Shown: positions 28,457 through 48,174, numbered from the stretch's first letter. The stretch: 64,000 nucleotides of DNA from Amorphochlora amoebiformis (GCA_054601695.1 BAAHQB010000051.1:806001-870000), one strand, 5' to 3'. The notes: generated from the sequence alone by a model not told the origin. Translations and numbers: made by a program.

Positions 28457-28570
28457 GTATATCGTGTAATGTTGTTAATATTATTACAGGATAGCTTGTT
28501 GTCATCGTATGGCTTGAGAAAGTTGGGAAGAGAAAATCTGAATGGAAACATTTAACTTATGTATGTAACC

Positions 28571-28613
<43 letters not shown>

Positions 28614-28667
28614 ATATATATTTATGTATGCATAAATAATAAAAAAAAATATTATGTTTTTATAATG

Positions 28668-28709
<42 letters not shown>

Positions 28710-28877
28710 GGATATTTAACATCGCTATCTAGATACACATTTACACATATACATACCAGAAGCCACTTAAAATGAATATAAATTGTATGTATAAACATAT
28801 ATATCATCGCAAATGCATGTGTACATATACACTATTTATATAAATATGTTTTACTTATATATACATAAATATATATG

Positions 28878-28921
<44 letters not shown>

Positions 28922-29116
28922 TATAAATGTGTGAATTGTCACGTACATTATACATTTATATATATATATATATATATATATATGTTATATTTATATATAT
29001 ATATATATAGATATATATATGTGTAAGTGTATGTGTGTGTGTGTATAGTGTCCCAAATACGCGTATGTATACATATAATATATAGATATTCGTTACATAC
29101 ACTACACCCAAAACAC

Positions 29117-29177
<61 letters not shown>

Positions 29178-29546
29178 ACGAACCCTCCCTGGGGCTTCGC
29201 GGGAGGAGCAGTTTTCTTTCCACGAATGGTCTTCTGAGAATTTCGGTTAGTGAACTGGAATTAGGTTCGTCTAGGAGTGGGAATACGAAAGGAAGAGTAA
29301 GGGAGAGGATGGAGACAACGGGAGATGAGAAGATATGGTTGGGGGAAAGAGGGGGCAAAGAAGAGAAAAGGCTGACCTTAGCGACAGGAGCAGATTTGGT
29401 GGTCTGAAAAAATTTGTGTGAGTATATATATAATTAGTACTACTAGATTATTACTTATTATTGTGATACATGTATTATATTTAAATGTACATTACATTAT
29501 TCCGCATTTTAAGTATTTATCTACGCAACTAACATATATCTACCCG

Positions 29547-29588
<42 letters not shown>

Positions 29589-30245
29589 TATTTAATTGAA
29601 TATGGATATAAATATAGGATGTGTAACTTTTCATTGTTATACCTTCTTAATAGTAGGGTCAAGGGAGAGTTCCTGAAGGCCCTCAAGGCTGAGTCCAGGA
29701 AGCTCACCACCTGAACAACAATTCCAATCAATCATCATTTCAACAAGAATCTGAGCTGAAGAGCGCATGGGAATCAAGATTTGACACAGAGAAAAACGAT
29801 CGAATACAGCTTGATGTAAAAGCTGTTTCGAGAGCGAGTAACAATTTATTCTTCAGCGCTAGGGTTTATGATTCTTAAGGATGTCAAAGGAGAGCACAAG
29901 GGACGAAGCGGTTAATCGAGGGAGGGAGGATACACTGCTATAGATATCTAGGGGAGGGTAAGGGCTTGTACCGGATGGGAGCTGCAGGTTTCCAAGGAAT
30001 CTGATTGTTGAACGTATTTATATATTTATATTTTAATACCTAAATATAAATATATATATATATATATATATATGCCTACATATAGTTTACACATATAGAT
30101 TATCATTTTGCGCATGTGAATATTCTTAATGAGTGTTTATAACATAAATGGAAATAATGTGAATATAAGTGTACAATATATTATATATATATATATATAT
30201 ATTATACATACATGTATATATACATACTTACACACATATATATAC

Positions 30246-30279
<34 letters not shown>

Positions 30280-30714
30280 GTACACATATTATGTGTTAAT
30301 ACATAAATAAAAAATACTTAACATAGACTGTTTGATATTATACACTAGAAGTACAACAAATCTGTACCCAAGAACAGACTCTCCTTCTCCGTTGGCGTTC
30401 ATCTCGGCCTGACGATCGAGCACGATGGACTACAAAGGGCAAAACACCAAATTAACACACCCAGACCCGGTCTCAGATATCATAAAAATGACTACCTGCA
30501 CTTACAAACCTAAATCTAAACACTAGTTTGCATAATTCCCGTTAACCCTTACTATTGGGTTAGGAGGAAGCTGAGAGAACACATATTAATAGTTTCATGT
30601 TGGGATATACACATTATATATTTATATTTATATATATATGTATATATTACATAACATATTTACAAAAAAAAATATATATATACATGCACACACACACACA
30701 CACAATATACAAAC

Positions 30715-30760
<46 letters not shown>

Positions 30761-32573
30761 TTTATGTATATCCACATATTAACATAAAATGAAAATGGTC
30801 TACATATTTTTACATTTATATTATGTACGTATGAATACAAAATATGTAGAATACAAAGTATGAACATAATCGTGAGTGTAAGAGGGATTGAGGAGTGGGA
30901 ACTAACGAGAACAGGGTAGGGATACATCTGTAAACACTACTTCATACTATATATGTATATATCTATATATTTATGATATATAAATATTATATATATATAT
31001 ATATTTAAATGCATGTATATATTTATATATATTTATATATTTTATATATATATATATATATATATCGTATAATATATATGTAATAGAGAGAGGGTAATAT
31101 TATAACGTATACTTATAATTGTATAAATATATATATAGATATATACATATTTATACATACATATGTATATATATAGGATACATTCGTAAATATATGAAAG
31201 AGTCCTTACACGGGTGGGGGACTTCTTAGTGATCCACTCGTTGAACATCTAAAAATAATTATGAAATTGTAAAAATTCATATTTATATATACATATATAC
31301 ATAATATATATGATATATATATATATATATATATATATTAACATACATAGTACATATCTTATTATATATCTATATATATATATATATATTAATATACTAT
31401 GCATGTAGGCATCTGTAGAATACGATTCTATAAACTAAACATGTACAATCGTTAATGTAACAACTGAATGTACACCTCAATATGTTACGTACATGCACAT
31501 GTAAGATTACATAAAAAAAGTATATATTTTTACCAAGCGCATACATCCATATGCACCTTTTTTTTTCACTTACATATATGTAGGAAGTAAATCATAAATA
31601 AATTCCATTGAATGTGCACATATTATGTATACACAATATATTGTGTATATGACACAAATTTATATCAAGCAGACTTACCATATCCCAGAAAGATCCGTCA
31701 CGGGGCACGATGTCCTCGTCCGGGCGAGGGTTCCTGTCTGGAACCATCTTATCCTGAAAAAATGAAAATTATACATTATAATTTTAGTGTGAAACTTAAA
31801 TATTGAAATAATATTATATATATTTATATATATGTATGTATATGTGTGTATATGTATCATGTAGCCTATGTGCAAATCCATTTACACATAGCAATAGAGG
31901 ATGTGGGAAGATTCACACCTTGGGGGAGGCCTTGGCGAAAGAGGACACAGAGCGGCGCATGGGGGCGGTGTAGCTCCGCACGGGGGCGACAACTCTGGGG
32001 GTGTAGGTCCGCGAAATGGCAGTCTCAAGACCTATGTGGTCATGAAACAAGAATGAAAACTTAGGTTGGTGGTGAGATGCTCTTAATACGGTATGATGAT
32101 ACTCTTGTACCCAGAAAGGATAGACTCAATATCTAATTTTCTCCACGTTCGCGCAATTATTTCCAGCCTTAAAATGCTACTTGTACTGTCCTTTCATTCA
32201 AACCAAACCCAGTCATTCTGCAACGCACACTTTCCACACCCTCCGAATCCGATTTCTTACAATCCTTTCCCTACTTCCCCCTCTCTTATCTCTACTCCGC
32301 CAAACCCTTCTTTTTTCTATGCTTATTCCAAACTATAGAGGGGATAGCCATTCCACAAGAGTTGCTCTTTAGTCTTCCCCTCACAATCCTTACCATTTCT
32401 CCTATTTCTCCATCCCCCCCCCGCTTATTCAGACCAAAATTTAGAGAAAATTCTCCATCAAGGAGCTGGGAGAGAAATATACCGGACTGGCGGGAGTTGA
32501 ACTGGAGGCAGAGGACCGCCACGAGGGCGAGGTTGAGCGCGACCGAGAGAGCCAGGATGCCAGATCGAGCCAT
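28121..32573 (-). CDS. Hypothetical secreted or membrane-anchored basic protein, 11 exons, 210 aa
   Basis: Not recognised. Exons on the minus strand: 32573-32483, 32031-31919, 31753-31679, 31248-31210, 30429-30368, 30000-29972, 29710-29643, 29403-29377, 29233-29184, 28537-28488, 28149-28121. All phases match and 633 nt gives 210 residues. The product starts MARSG and has a hydrophobic stretch at about residues 4-25 ([16 protein letters not shown]), a signal peptide or anchor. Next comes a Ser/Thr/Arg-rich stretch with no acid from RTYTPR to about residue 68, then an acidic part ([17 protein letters not shown]), a Gly/Leu-rich part ([16 protein letters not shown]), a Lys/Ala/Pro linker ([17 protein letters not shown]) and the end LNKKK. 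The leader is compatible with a bipartite plastid-targeting signal, but that is inference. The signal is codon bias plus phase agreement, with no homology behind it, so the three exons of 29 nt or less are the least certain. Confidence 0.62.
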
Positions 32574-32999
32574 ATTCACCACGAATGCAATCGATTGCGC
32601 AAAGACGAGACTAATCGGCCCGGACGGAATCCCGGGGGAATCCCGGAGCTATCGTGATCCGAAAGGAATCCCCGTTCGAATCCCGGGATCTTCGGAATCC
32701 AATCTCGAATCGCTTCATAGGTTCCGAGAGACTCCGGTTCGGTTGATCCCCTCATCTCTTTCTCGCATTTCGCTTGTGTTCATGCATAATTAGCGGAGAA
32801 GTCAAGGGAAGTGCTAGCTGAGACTAACAGCTATCCTTTTCTATTTTTTTCTTTTAATTTTAGTCGTTGAGGTGGCCGTGTTGGTTGAAATTGGCACCGC
32901 AAGAGCGCAAATACGTATCCGCTTACCTTGATTTCCTCCTTATAATCTTAGAAATAAGCTCTTCATATGCAAGCTTGGAAATATATCCTGCTTTTCACA
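32574..32999. promoter_or_regulatory. Upstream region of the 28121-32573 gene, possibly bidirectional
   Basis: About 430 bp free of long TA repeats, between ATG 32573 (-) and a possible ATG 33000 (+). It contains GAATCCCGGG-type repeats at 32615-32695. No TATA box or known element stands out beyond general composition. Confidence 0.35.
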
Positions 33000-33062
33000 A
33001 TGGCCGCAGCCTCGTCTCCGTCCCGCCCCCCCTTAGCACGTAGGGTACCTAACATAGCGACA
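33000..33062 (+). CDS. Possible first exon of an unresolved gene
   Basis: ATG GCC GCA GCC TCG TCT opens 21 codons (MAAASSPSRPP...) ending at a good donor, ACA|GTAAGG. Codon use resembles the confirmed exons, and the position fits the head-to-head pattern of the window. Frames also stay open past the donor to a stop near 33170. Possible downstream exons at about 34188-34270 and 35172-35220 could not be chained in phase. It may be a real gene start or a coincidence. Confidence 0.3.
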
Positions 33063-33169
33063 GTAAGGTGTAGGTATCTGTCTTCTCGGATGGAGGTTCG
33101 TGCAAAGGGGGAGGAGAATTCGACTGGAAACAAGATTAAAGAGGGGGTGAACAGATGTAACATCAAATA

Positions 33170-35680
<2,511 letters not shown>

Positions 35681-35683
35681 ATA

Positions 35684-35908
35684 CTAAATAATTGTGACGA
35701 CCCTGTGATCGCGATATGTACTGATTAGATTGTGGCAGCTCTGCTGGTGGCGTCTTTTGTCGTTGGGTTCTAAAAATGTCAATACTCCATCGGCTAGAGT
35801 TACTATGAATTCACGACTGTGTCGCGGCACGGATATACCTAGTAAATGATGAAAGCCGCTAGTTACTTCATAAAAATTGTAATCATCCGCAACTTCGGTG
35901 TGTATCAT
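35684..35908 (-). CDS. Unrecognised 74-codon ORF downstream of the SNIP1-like gene
   Basis: An uninterrupted frame from ATG 35908 to TAG in non-repetitive DNA, with a plausible mixed composition (for example EFIVTLADGVLTFLEPND). Codon use is more AT-rich than in the confirmed exons, and no family is recognised. It lies 146 bp beyond the SNIP1-like stop, so it could also be 3' UTR or a remnant of an inserted element. Confidence 0.25.
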   Translation of the reverse strand: MIHTEVADDYNFYEVTSGFHHLLGISVPRHSREFIVTLADGVLTFLEPNDKRRHQQSCHNLISTYRDHRVVTII

Positions 35909-36053
35909 GCCTTGCGTAACTTGGCGTTTTAATTAGTGCAAAATATACTACGTACTAATTCATGGGTTCCGAGTCAACACTAGAACAGCGCGGTTCTGCT
36001 ATTTTGTAAGTGTAGTATTGTACACATGTACACGGTGTCGTGGGCTCCCCATC

Positions 36054-37986
<1,933 letters not shown>

Positions 37987-38099
37987 TCCAGCTGAAGTGA
38001 CACGTGATACCGGTCAGTACCGGGTAGCGAACTATGGGTTAATATAACGATGGAATATCACGGTGGATATCCCGGCTAGATTCTAATTCTTCGGCCAGC
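37987..38099. promoter_or_regulatory. Putative bidirectional promoter, SNIP1-like / 38100 gene
   Basis: 113 bp between divergent ATGs, free of TA repeats. It contains GGTCAGTACCGGGTAG, whose core is echoed in the 10-bp repeats at 43205-43268. Promoter function is inferred from the geometry alone. Confidence 0.45.
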
Positions 38100-39070
38100 A
38101 TGGACGACGACGGCCCACCTTCTTCCAGCAGTCGGGCTGATGGCCGCAAGCGCACGCGCAAGTCGGTCTTTCACCGATCACTTCTGAACCCTTACGGAGA
38201 CACACTTTCTGCGGCTCCTCTTATTCTTGGTCATTCTTTCTGTCAGCCGTTCTGGAGGCTCACAATCCACTCGTAAGCGAACTAAGCGTGCCCATCGGAA
38301 AGGAACCCGACCTAGGGAGGCCAAATCGGAGGCTTCAGGGGCCCGGACTCTTTCGGACAGGCGGCTTCATAGTCCAAGACGTGATTCCTTAGGAGAGAAT
38401 GGGTTGGGCGAGGGCGGGGGCGGTGGTGGGCTAAAGTGCACGAATCCACGTCGGCAGGTTGCTTTGTTGTATTTCTGAACATTAAGACAGAGTACATATC
38501 TCCATGAACGCCGATTGAATTTTCCCCTCTTTTCTCTTATTCCATTTAATTCTTCCTGGATTCCAATGGGACGCAGAATAGCTTCGCCAATACTTTACCG
38601 GTGACTAACTAATTTTGAAGGACGACGACGAAAACAAAACCCCGAAGATCCTCTCTCACAGAGTTGAATGCATTTCTCCTCCTCCTGGGTTTCAAAGCTC
38701 TCCAAGTATGAATCGAGACCGGGGGAAGGCGGAAGCCGCACAAGTAGTCGCACGTACTCGGCAGAATTTGAGCTGGGGGCTATTGTCCCGAGAGGTGGTT
38801 GTAGCCCGTTTTCCAACTCTACTCCGAAACGAATATTACCTCTTATACACACACTAGTACTGACCTTAGCCATAACCTATGTACACTCAACCATAACCAT
38901 TACCATAACCTACTCAGGCGGGGGGCAGCAGAGGCTTGTGGGAGGGGAGAGAGGTATATCCTGACTTACCTCTCGAATTCTAATGAGCCCCTAACCTCCT
39001 TACAAACCAAGGGTACGCCGAGGTGTAATGAAAGTTTCATAAGCAGGATGAGGGGATGTGGCTATCTTCG
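38100..39070 (+). CDS. Probable 5' exons of the DCAF8-like gene (unresolved)
   Basis: ATG at 38100 begins MDDDGPPSSSSRADGRKRTRKS with exon-like codon use and possible donors after TCG (38165) or CTTG. Further open, GC-balanced segments follow at 38247-38458 and 38621-38797. A short exon 39048-39070 (MRGCGYLR) would splice in phase to 40465, giving [10 protein letters not shown] at the start of the WD40 domain. I could not chain the first segments to each other in one frame, and several frames look coding, so exact exons are open. DCAF8 relatives have an acidic/basic low-complexity N terminus, which these segments resemble. They could instead be a separate small gene, with the WD40 gene starting at 39048. 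Confidence 0.4.
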
Positions 39071-39140
39071 GTAAAAAATATCATGTACAAATAGTACATA
39101 TTACACACACACACATATACAAATACACACATATATATAT

Positions 39141-39184
<44 letters not shown>

Positions 39185-39263
39185 TATATATTATATATAT
39201 ATATACATATATATATATAATTTATATATTATATATGTATATACATATATATTTTATATTATA

Positions 39264-39327
<64 letters not shown>

Positions 39328-39377
39328 TGTACATAAATATATGTGATAATTTTTACACACATAGATATATATATGTG

Positions 39378-39441
<64 letters not shown>

Positions 39442-39943
39442 GTATAAATATATTTATTCATAAATACAGATCCATATATATATATATATCCATATATGTA
39501 TATATTATGTATATATAATATATATTTGTACGTAAATAGTATTTGCGGGTACTAATATACGGAATACGTTGTACGTACATGTAAATTCTATAAAACACAC
39601 ATGTAAATATATATTGTAGATGTGTGTGTATCAGATGTGTATATAGATACATTTTTATAAGTGTATAATATATATGTAAATATACATATATATATATATA
39701 TATATATAAACACATATATACATATGTGTATATAATATGTATTAACTTTCAAACATCCATGTGTGTGCGAATCCACGTGTGTTCGAATAGGTGTACACAA
39801 TACATATATGTATATATATGTACTATTTATATATTTATATGTATATACTATTTATATATATGTGTGTATACATATACATATATATATATATATGTATGTA
39901 TATATATATATATATGTATATTTTTACTTTCATTTTTTTTATA

Positions 39944-39979
<36 letters not shown>

Positions 39980-40316
39980 ATATATATATATATATACACA
40001 TATATGTACGCACATATCTTCCTCTATCTTAACTCCCTGCATATACTACCTGTAAATCTGAATATTTGATGTATAATTGTTATATGCATAATGTATATAT
40101 ATATATATATATACATATAGAATACATATGTACAAAAATGTATTTTCCTATATATATATATATATATATATTTGACAGAATAATATTCATATATACATTT
40201 ATACTATATATATATATATATATATATATAAATTGTATTAATACATCAATACATACAAATTTCTGTTTGTGTACATAACTACATATCTGATATGTATATA
40301 GATATATGTACATATA

Positions 40317-40357
<41 letters not shown>

Positions 40358-40464
40358 CACACAATACAATATAAGTACATGTATCATATATGTATATGTA
40401 TATATACATACATATAAATATATGCATATGTATACATATAAATTATGTTGGAATTTACACTTAG

Positions 40465-40842
40465 AGGGCATAATGGTTGCGTAAATGCGTTAAGTTTCGA
40501 TTCCAGTGGTCGTTATGTTGTCACAGGCTCGGACGACGCCACAGTCAAGCTGTGGTACTTTCCGTCTCTCTCTAAGTCTATGTGTATGTCTTTTAGTTGG
40601 GTCCCTCTTCATATGTTGGTTCTCTAGACTGTCCATTTCGCTTTCTCCCTTCGTGCTCTTCTTCCAGACTCTCTCTCTCTCGCTCTCGCTCTCTCTTTCA
40701 AATCTCTCGCTATCTGTGTCTTTGTGTATGGTGTCACTCTTCTCCTTCAATGTTACAGTAGGTTGGTGCTTCTTTTCCTTGCACTTTCTCTCTCTCTTCT
40801 GTGTCTGTGTCTGAGTGTATGCGTATTGTTATTTTCATGTAT

Positions 40843-40874
<32 letters not shown>

Positions 40875-40891
40875 GTAAATGTATTGTGTAC

Positions 40892-40926
<35 letters not shown>

Positions 40927-41153
40927 CATACATATGTACATAGCATGTTTAAATATGAATATATTTATTCAAAATATGACATACTATGTTTGCACATAAA
41001 CACGCATGTAATTTTTTTATACATAAGTACGTATATGATATACATATGTTTATAATACATTTGCACAACATATTACTTTTTACATGTATGCATATATGAA
41101 TGTTGCATATAATATACACATATTTAAACATATATTTTTATATATATATATAT

Positions 41154-41190
<37 letters not shown>

Positions 41191-41650
41191 AATATGTAAT
41201 ATATATGCAGGGATTTATCCAAGATAAAGGATTTGCGACCCGGGATCTGTAGGGCGATGTTTCCTACCTATAAGGATATTGCAACATTTAAGGGGTAATA
41301 CATAATATACGTATATATATGTGTATAGATAAAAATATTGGTGATGTATATATATATATATTTGTGTATAAAATATATATATATATATGTGTATATGTAT
41401 ATATATATATATATAGAGAATATGTATATACACCAATATACTCTATGTCTGATATATATGTTGAATATATGTATATTTATTTTCCTATATATATATATAT
41501 ATATGTTTACACAGTGTATGTCTAACTTTTGCATATGACACACATATATATATATATATATATGTAAATATATATATATATATATACAAATAAATATATC
41601 TATATTCGTATATCTACATTAAATATACGATATTTCTGTATAAATATTTA

Positions 41651-41681
<31 letters not shown>

Positions 41682-41682
41682 C

Positions 41683-41721
<39 letters not shown>

Positions 41722-41927
41722 GTGTGTGTGTATATATGTCGTGATGTAATTGATTTATATGAAAGCACAGATGTCATATAGTACACATTTGCATACAGCC
41801 ATGTAACCAACGTATTCTGCACTAACTTCGCGCCTTCAGGACGTTTTATCGGTACATATGAGTTATATATATGGTTTTCTTTCGTCGTATAAGTTTATAT
41901 ACGTATATTGTATATACACACATATAT

Positions 41928-42006
<79 letters not shown>

Positions 42007-42593
42007 CTTATATAAATATTACGCATATCGGCTTAACAATGTAGCAAGCTCTGGTAATGACGGCAATGTGCGTTTGTTTGACGTGGAGACCAATACATGT
42101 GTGTTCCGCTTCAACCATCACACGAGAAAGGTATCCAGAAGATCTCTCTGTTTTTCAAAATGTTCCAACATTTCTCGCCGTGTTTTTCCATCTGTATGCC
42201 TCTCATATGTTTGGATGTATGAAGATGTAAGAGTGATCATATTTATTTAAATATATACATGTCAATATATTAAAATATAAAAAGTTAAATATCCACGCAT
42301 ATCTATGTGAATATGTATCTCATATAGTTTGTATATATACGTATTATATTATATATAAATACATACATATGTGCGTGTGTGCGTGTGTGTAAATACCTAT
42401 ATATATTCTATGGAAATATATATGCATTTTACTTATATAAGATATATATATATATTTTTTTTTATTTGAATATATATATATATATATATATATATTTTAT
42501 ATATATAATATGTGTATATGTGTAAATAGATATCGTTTACATTTCTGTCTACAACCAGATATGTAAATGTTTTGTTACATATATATAATACAG

Positions 42594-42636
<43 letters not shown>

Positions 42637-42657
42637 TTTATACAAACATAAATATAC

Positions 42658-42700
<43 letters not shown>

Positions 42701-42911
42701 TATATATACAAACATTTACATATATGTATGTTATATACATACATATATATATATATATAACATACATATATATATATATGTATGTATATAATATTGTTTA
42801 TATCACATAATGTAAACTTAAATATACACGCATATGTATGTTTTTGTATGTACATATGAATATACTTATATATGTACATATGCATATATATATATACATA
42901 TATATATTATA

Positions 42912-42951
<40 letters not shown>

Positions 42952-43345
42952 GTATGTGTGTGTGTGTACATGTGTACATATATATCTGCATATACAATAT
43001 ATATATATATATATATATATAAATATAAATTATGTACATATTATAAGTATATTATGTAAGTAAAAATACATTTATACATACATATTGTTACTGCATCGTT
43101 GTAAGTGGCATGGTTAGACTTGGTGTGACACGTAGGTATCTATGCGGTGCGACAGATTTGTGGTAGGTATGCCCAAGATCGCTAGAGACCGGAGATTGCT
43201 CGGAGATTACCTTGCCGGTAGTACCGGGCAGTACCGAGTAGTGGCGGTAGTATCCTGTAGTATCGGTCTTATATATTATATCGTGATACTGCGCTACCAG
43301 AGTTCGTTGTCTACTAGCATATTACCGATGTGACGAGCAGCTAAC

Positions 43346-43398
<53 letters not shown>

Positions 43399-44239
43399 CA
43401 TGTACATATTTGTACATATAATCATATGTAAAATATCGTTTATTCTCTGCATGTACACACATTGCACATTATATGTATGAATATATATATATATATAAAT
43501 ATATGTGTATATGTATATATATATATATAGCTATGTATGTGTATATATATAAGTATATATACATATCTATATTTAGATATATATATATATATATATATGT
43601 AGATATATAAACTCTAATTCTTTCCTCTGCAATATATATTAATATTATTATTCCTAGGTTTTAAGCTTTAAATTTGAGTCCGAGACTTGCGTCGTGACGT
43701 GTTCGGCAGACAGTACAATCCGACGATTTGACACCAGGGTTGATAAATCAGGTAGATTTTTACTTTTGTCTCATGTTTTTTGTAGTATCAAAAGAGAAGG
43801 CGAGGGTTTATACATACATATATGTGTGTAAATATATATCTATATATATATATATATCTTTTATAAATACTATATATATATATATATACATATACATTTA
43901 TGTATGTAATATATTTATGATAATAAACGAAATTGCCCACCTTTTTGGCACACTCTATAACTTCCTATATTTTAAACTCTCTCCCTTCACTCATCCACTC
44001 TCTCTTCTCTCTCTTTCTTTCACACTTAAGTTTTTTATATATGGATATATTTACATATATATATATATATATACATATATATACATATATACATATATAT
44101 ATATATATCACATATACATACATATGTATATGTATGAATATATACTCATGATATATATATTTATATGTATAATATATAATATATATATAATATATAGTAT
44201 ATATATATATATTGTACATATATGTGCACACACAGATCG

Positions 44240-44273
<34 letters not shown>

Positions 44274-44327
44274 TATATACATATATATATATATATACAT
44301 GTATATATACACACACACATATATATA

Positions 44328-44362
<35 letters not shown>

Positions 44363-44574
44363 AAAGTTTCAATTACTTATATATCTATTTGTACATATTA
44401 TATATATATTTATATAATATATACATATACATGTATATATTATTTATATACAAGCGTATGCATAAAGTACTGTATGTAATAATATTTTCGTATCTATTAT
44501 GTGTACATGTACATTCTAATTGGATTGCCATATGTATTATGTATACATATTTGAAATATGTATATGTATATATG

Positions 44575-44624
<50 letters not shown>

Positions 44625-44754
44625 ACATAAATTTCTGTGCAAATATTGTAAAGATATTTGTATATACTTCAATATATATTTATATATAGCATATATATAT
44701 ATATATATATGCAAGATTATGTTTATATATATTCATATATATATATGTATATAT

Positions 44755-44793
<39 letters not shown>

Positions 44794-44837
44794 CACATAT
44801 GTATGCATGCATACATATAATAAATGTATTTGTATGC

Positions 44838-44874
<37 letters not shown>

Positions 44875-45195
44875 ACGGAGAATATGCAACAATACGTTCC
44901 TTCCTTACAGTATACATGAACGTACGTACATGTAATGTATGTATATATACACATATACGTGTGTGCATTATATATACACGTAAACACCGGATATAGATAC
45001 AGTATATGTATGGTACATACTTTGTCCAATATCAATATGTCTATATATCTATGTTTAAATCAATACGCATATATACATACATATTTGTGTATATGAAAGA
45101 ACTATATATATATATACATATATATATATTTGAATAAATATATTGTATATGAATGAATATATATGCATAATATATATATACATACTTATAATATA

Positions 45196-45253
<58 letters not shown>

Positions 45254-45496
45254 ATGTATACATCATATATAGCGCCTCTGGATTCAGACATATGCCCTCA
45301 CATTCTGCCTCAAAATGTTGGGGTATGTACAAATTTCATTTTGTATATTTTACTTCTGTGAAAATTGTATGTGATTATGTATAATACACGCGTTCAAGAA
45401 ATACATGTTAACAGATGTATTACATATTTACATATATCTCTATATATATATATATATTTATATATATATACATACATATATATATATATGTGTGTA

Positions 45497-45576
<80 letters not shown>

Positions 45577-45606
45577 CATACATCTTGAGAATGCAAATGT
45601 ATGTGC

Positions 45607-45637
<31 letters not shown>

Positions 45638-45652
45638 TATACACACAAATAC

Positions 45653-45683
<31 letters not shown>

Positions 45684-45741
45684 GTATACATATACACATG
45701 TATTTATTTGTGTATTGTGTGTATCAACGTAATTACCCATG

Positions 45742-45786
<45 letters not shown>

Positions 45787-46358
45787 TGTTAAGTGTGTGT
45801 GTACATATCTAATGTAGATACATCTGTACATGTGTATATGTTTAAATTATATATATATAATATATGTAGAAGTATATTCATTGCATACATGCATACTTTT
45901 GTGCACTATTATTACTACTGTAAAATGTACATCTCTCGCAAATGTATTTCAATACACAAAAATCTAGATATAATGTTATAGAAATGTGTATATTGACCTA
46001 TATCCATATATGTACAAGAAGACATATTTCAGTAACTCATACATCATGTAACATGTAGGGTGGGAGTATATATTCGGAGGAGATTCCAAATAGGAATTCT
46101 AGCCTTCTCATGCTTGGATCGGTACAGCAATCAGTTTACATTATCCATAATATCGTCCTCTTACAACCAAAACCCTCATACACATCTACAATATTACAAT
46201 TTACATACGCAATACACACATATGTATTGTTCACATAATATACATACACACATATATATATATATATATATTATATATACATATATATATACATAACATA
46301 CATATGCACATACATATGTACATGTATTTTTACACATAATTGTGTGCACACACGTATG

Positions 46359-46394
<36 letters not shown>

Positions 46395-46609
46395 GTACAC
46401 ACTTCAGATAAGTGTCTTGATATGTACTTTACATGTATATGTATATGTATATATTGTGCGTATACATAAATGTACGTTCATATATGCGTATAAATCTATG
46501 TGTATTATATTTAAAAAAAATTATGTATGTGTGTATGTATGTATGTACACATGTGTGTATATTTATTTAATAAACCAATACAATATTAACATATATATAC
46601 ATATTATAT

Positions 46610-46646
<37 letters not shown>

Positions 46647-46920
46647 ATATGTGCAAATATGCATACGTGAACATATATACACATTACATATGTGTTCATT
46701 TTTATTTACATACATATATACACATATATATTTGTATCTATATCTACACACAAAATATACATAGATAGTGTATATATGTGTGCCTCATATATAAATGTAT
46801 ATATATATATATATATGTACCATTGCTTATTTTAAAACATACATGTATATTAGGAGAACGGAGGCCTTCCCCTCTTCTCCTTGGATATACGCCCCACCAA
46901 CTCTCATCATGTGAAAAATG

Positions 46921-46954
<34 letters not shown>

Positions 46955-47332
46955 TATATACATGTATGTATACAAATATGTGTATATATATATATATTAT
47001 ATATATATATATATATATATGTACATATGAAAACGCATATTTTATACGATCATTGAACCATGAGTTTTAGGTTATTATATGTAATTTGCCGCAGATCGTT
47101 GTTTCGGCAGGCGCCAAAACGTATCTCATAGATACACGCAGAATTCCGAGAAGGTTTTTTATGTACATAAATATATGTAAATATGTAATTTATGTACGTA
47201 GAATCTTAATGGAGTATATACAAATGTTTTCTTTATGTATCTTTAATGTAGTACATGTGTAAAAATAACTATTGTTATACATATATATATATATATAAAT
47301 ATGTGTGTATGTGTATAATATATATATATATA

Positions 47333-47363
<31 letters not shown>

Positions 47364-47563
47364 ATATGTACATGTACATAGAGATATACATGTAATAAAT
47401 ATTTTTTGCTGTTATTTAACATGTATATAATATGAACATGATATCATTTACATGTACGCAAACATTTTCTCATAAATGTATATATCAATGAATATAAATG
47501 TATATATATATATATATTATATATATATGGACATAGTATATATATATATACTTACATATGAGT

Positions 47564-47619
<56 letters not shown>

Positions 47620-47768
47620 TGTATATTTATTTATTTAGGAGCCCTAGGGTAAGTTCACGGTTCTGTGTTAGCGATGTTGCGCTTCAGACATTTGAAAATC
47701 AGCTTAGGTTTGCATATAATTTTTTCATACAAATATGATATGTATATTCATGATATTGTACACATATG

Positions 47769-47803
<35 letters not shown>

Positions 47804-47837
47804 TTATTTATATGTATTTATATACATATATATTTAA

Positions 47838-47878
<41 letters not shown>

Positions 47879-47900
47879 CATGTATAAACATACATTTAAA

Positions 47901-47945
<45 letters not shown>

Positions 47946-48126
47946 TCCGATCTTTGAAACCAATTTGTGCTAGATACAATGTATTTTCTCTTATACTTAC
48001 ATAATATATATATATATATGTATAAATAATGATATAGAAGATATATTATATACGTACATATACATGTAATATATATATATATATGTATATATATATATTT
48101 ATGTATACATATGTATATGTCAATAC

Positions 48127-48174
<48 letters not shown>

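Noticed and set aside
28492-28555. Plus-strand exon reading [13 protein letters not shown] with a stop
   Set aside because: The opposite strand at 28488-28537 gives [16 protein letters not shown] with acceptor, donor and matching phases in the minus-strand gene.
29655-29714. Plus-strand terminal exon reading [17 protein letters not shown] with a stop
   Set aside because: It looks coding but has no partner exons on +. The minus-strand reading ([16 protein letters not shown]) fits phase with exons on both sides.
38312-38873. Minus-strand ORFs over the DCAF8-like 5' region
   Set aside because: Several frames stay open in this GC-balanced DNA. The minus frames have no start or splice partners, and the SNIP1-like gene is complete without them, starting at 37986.
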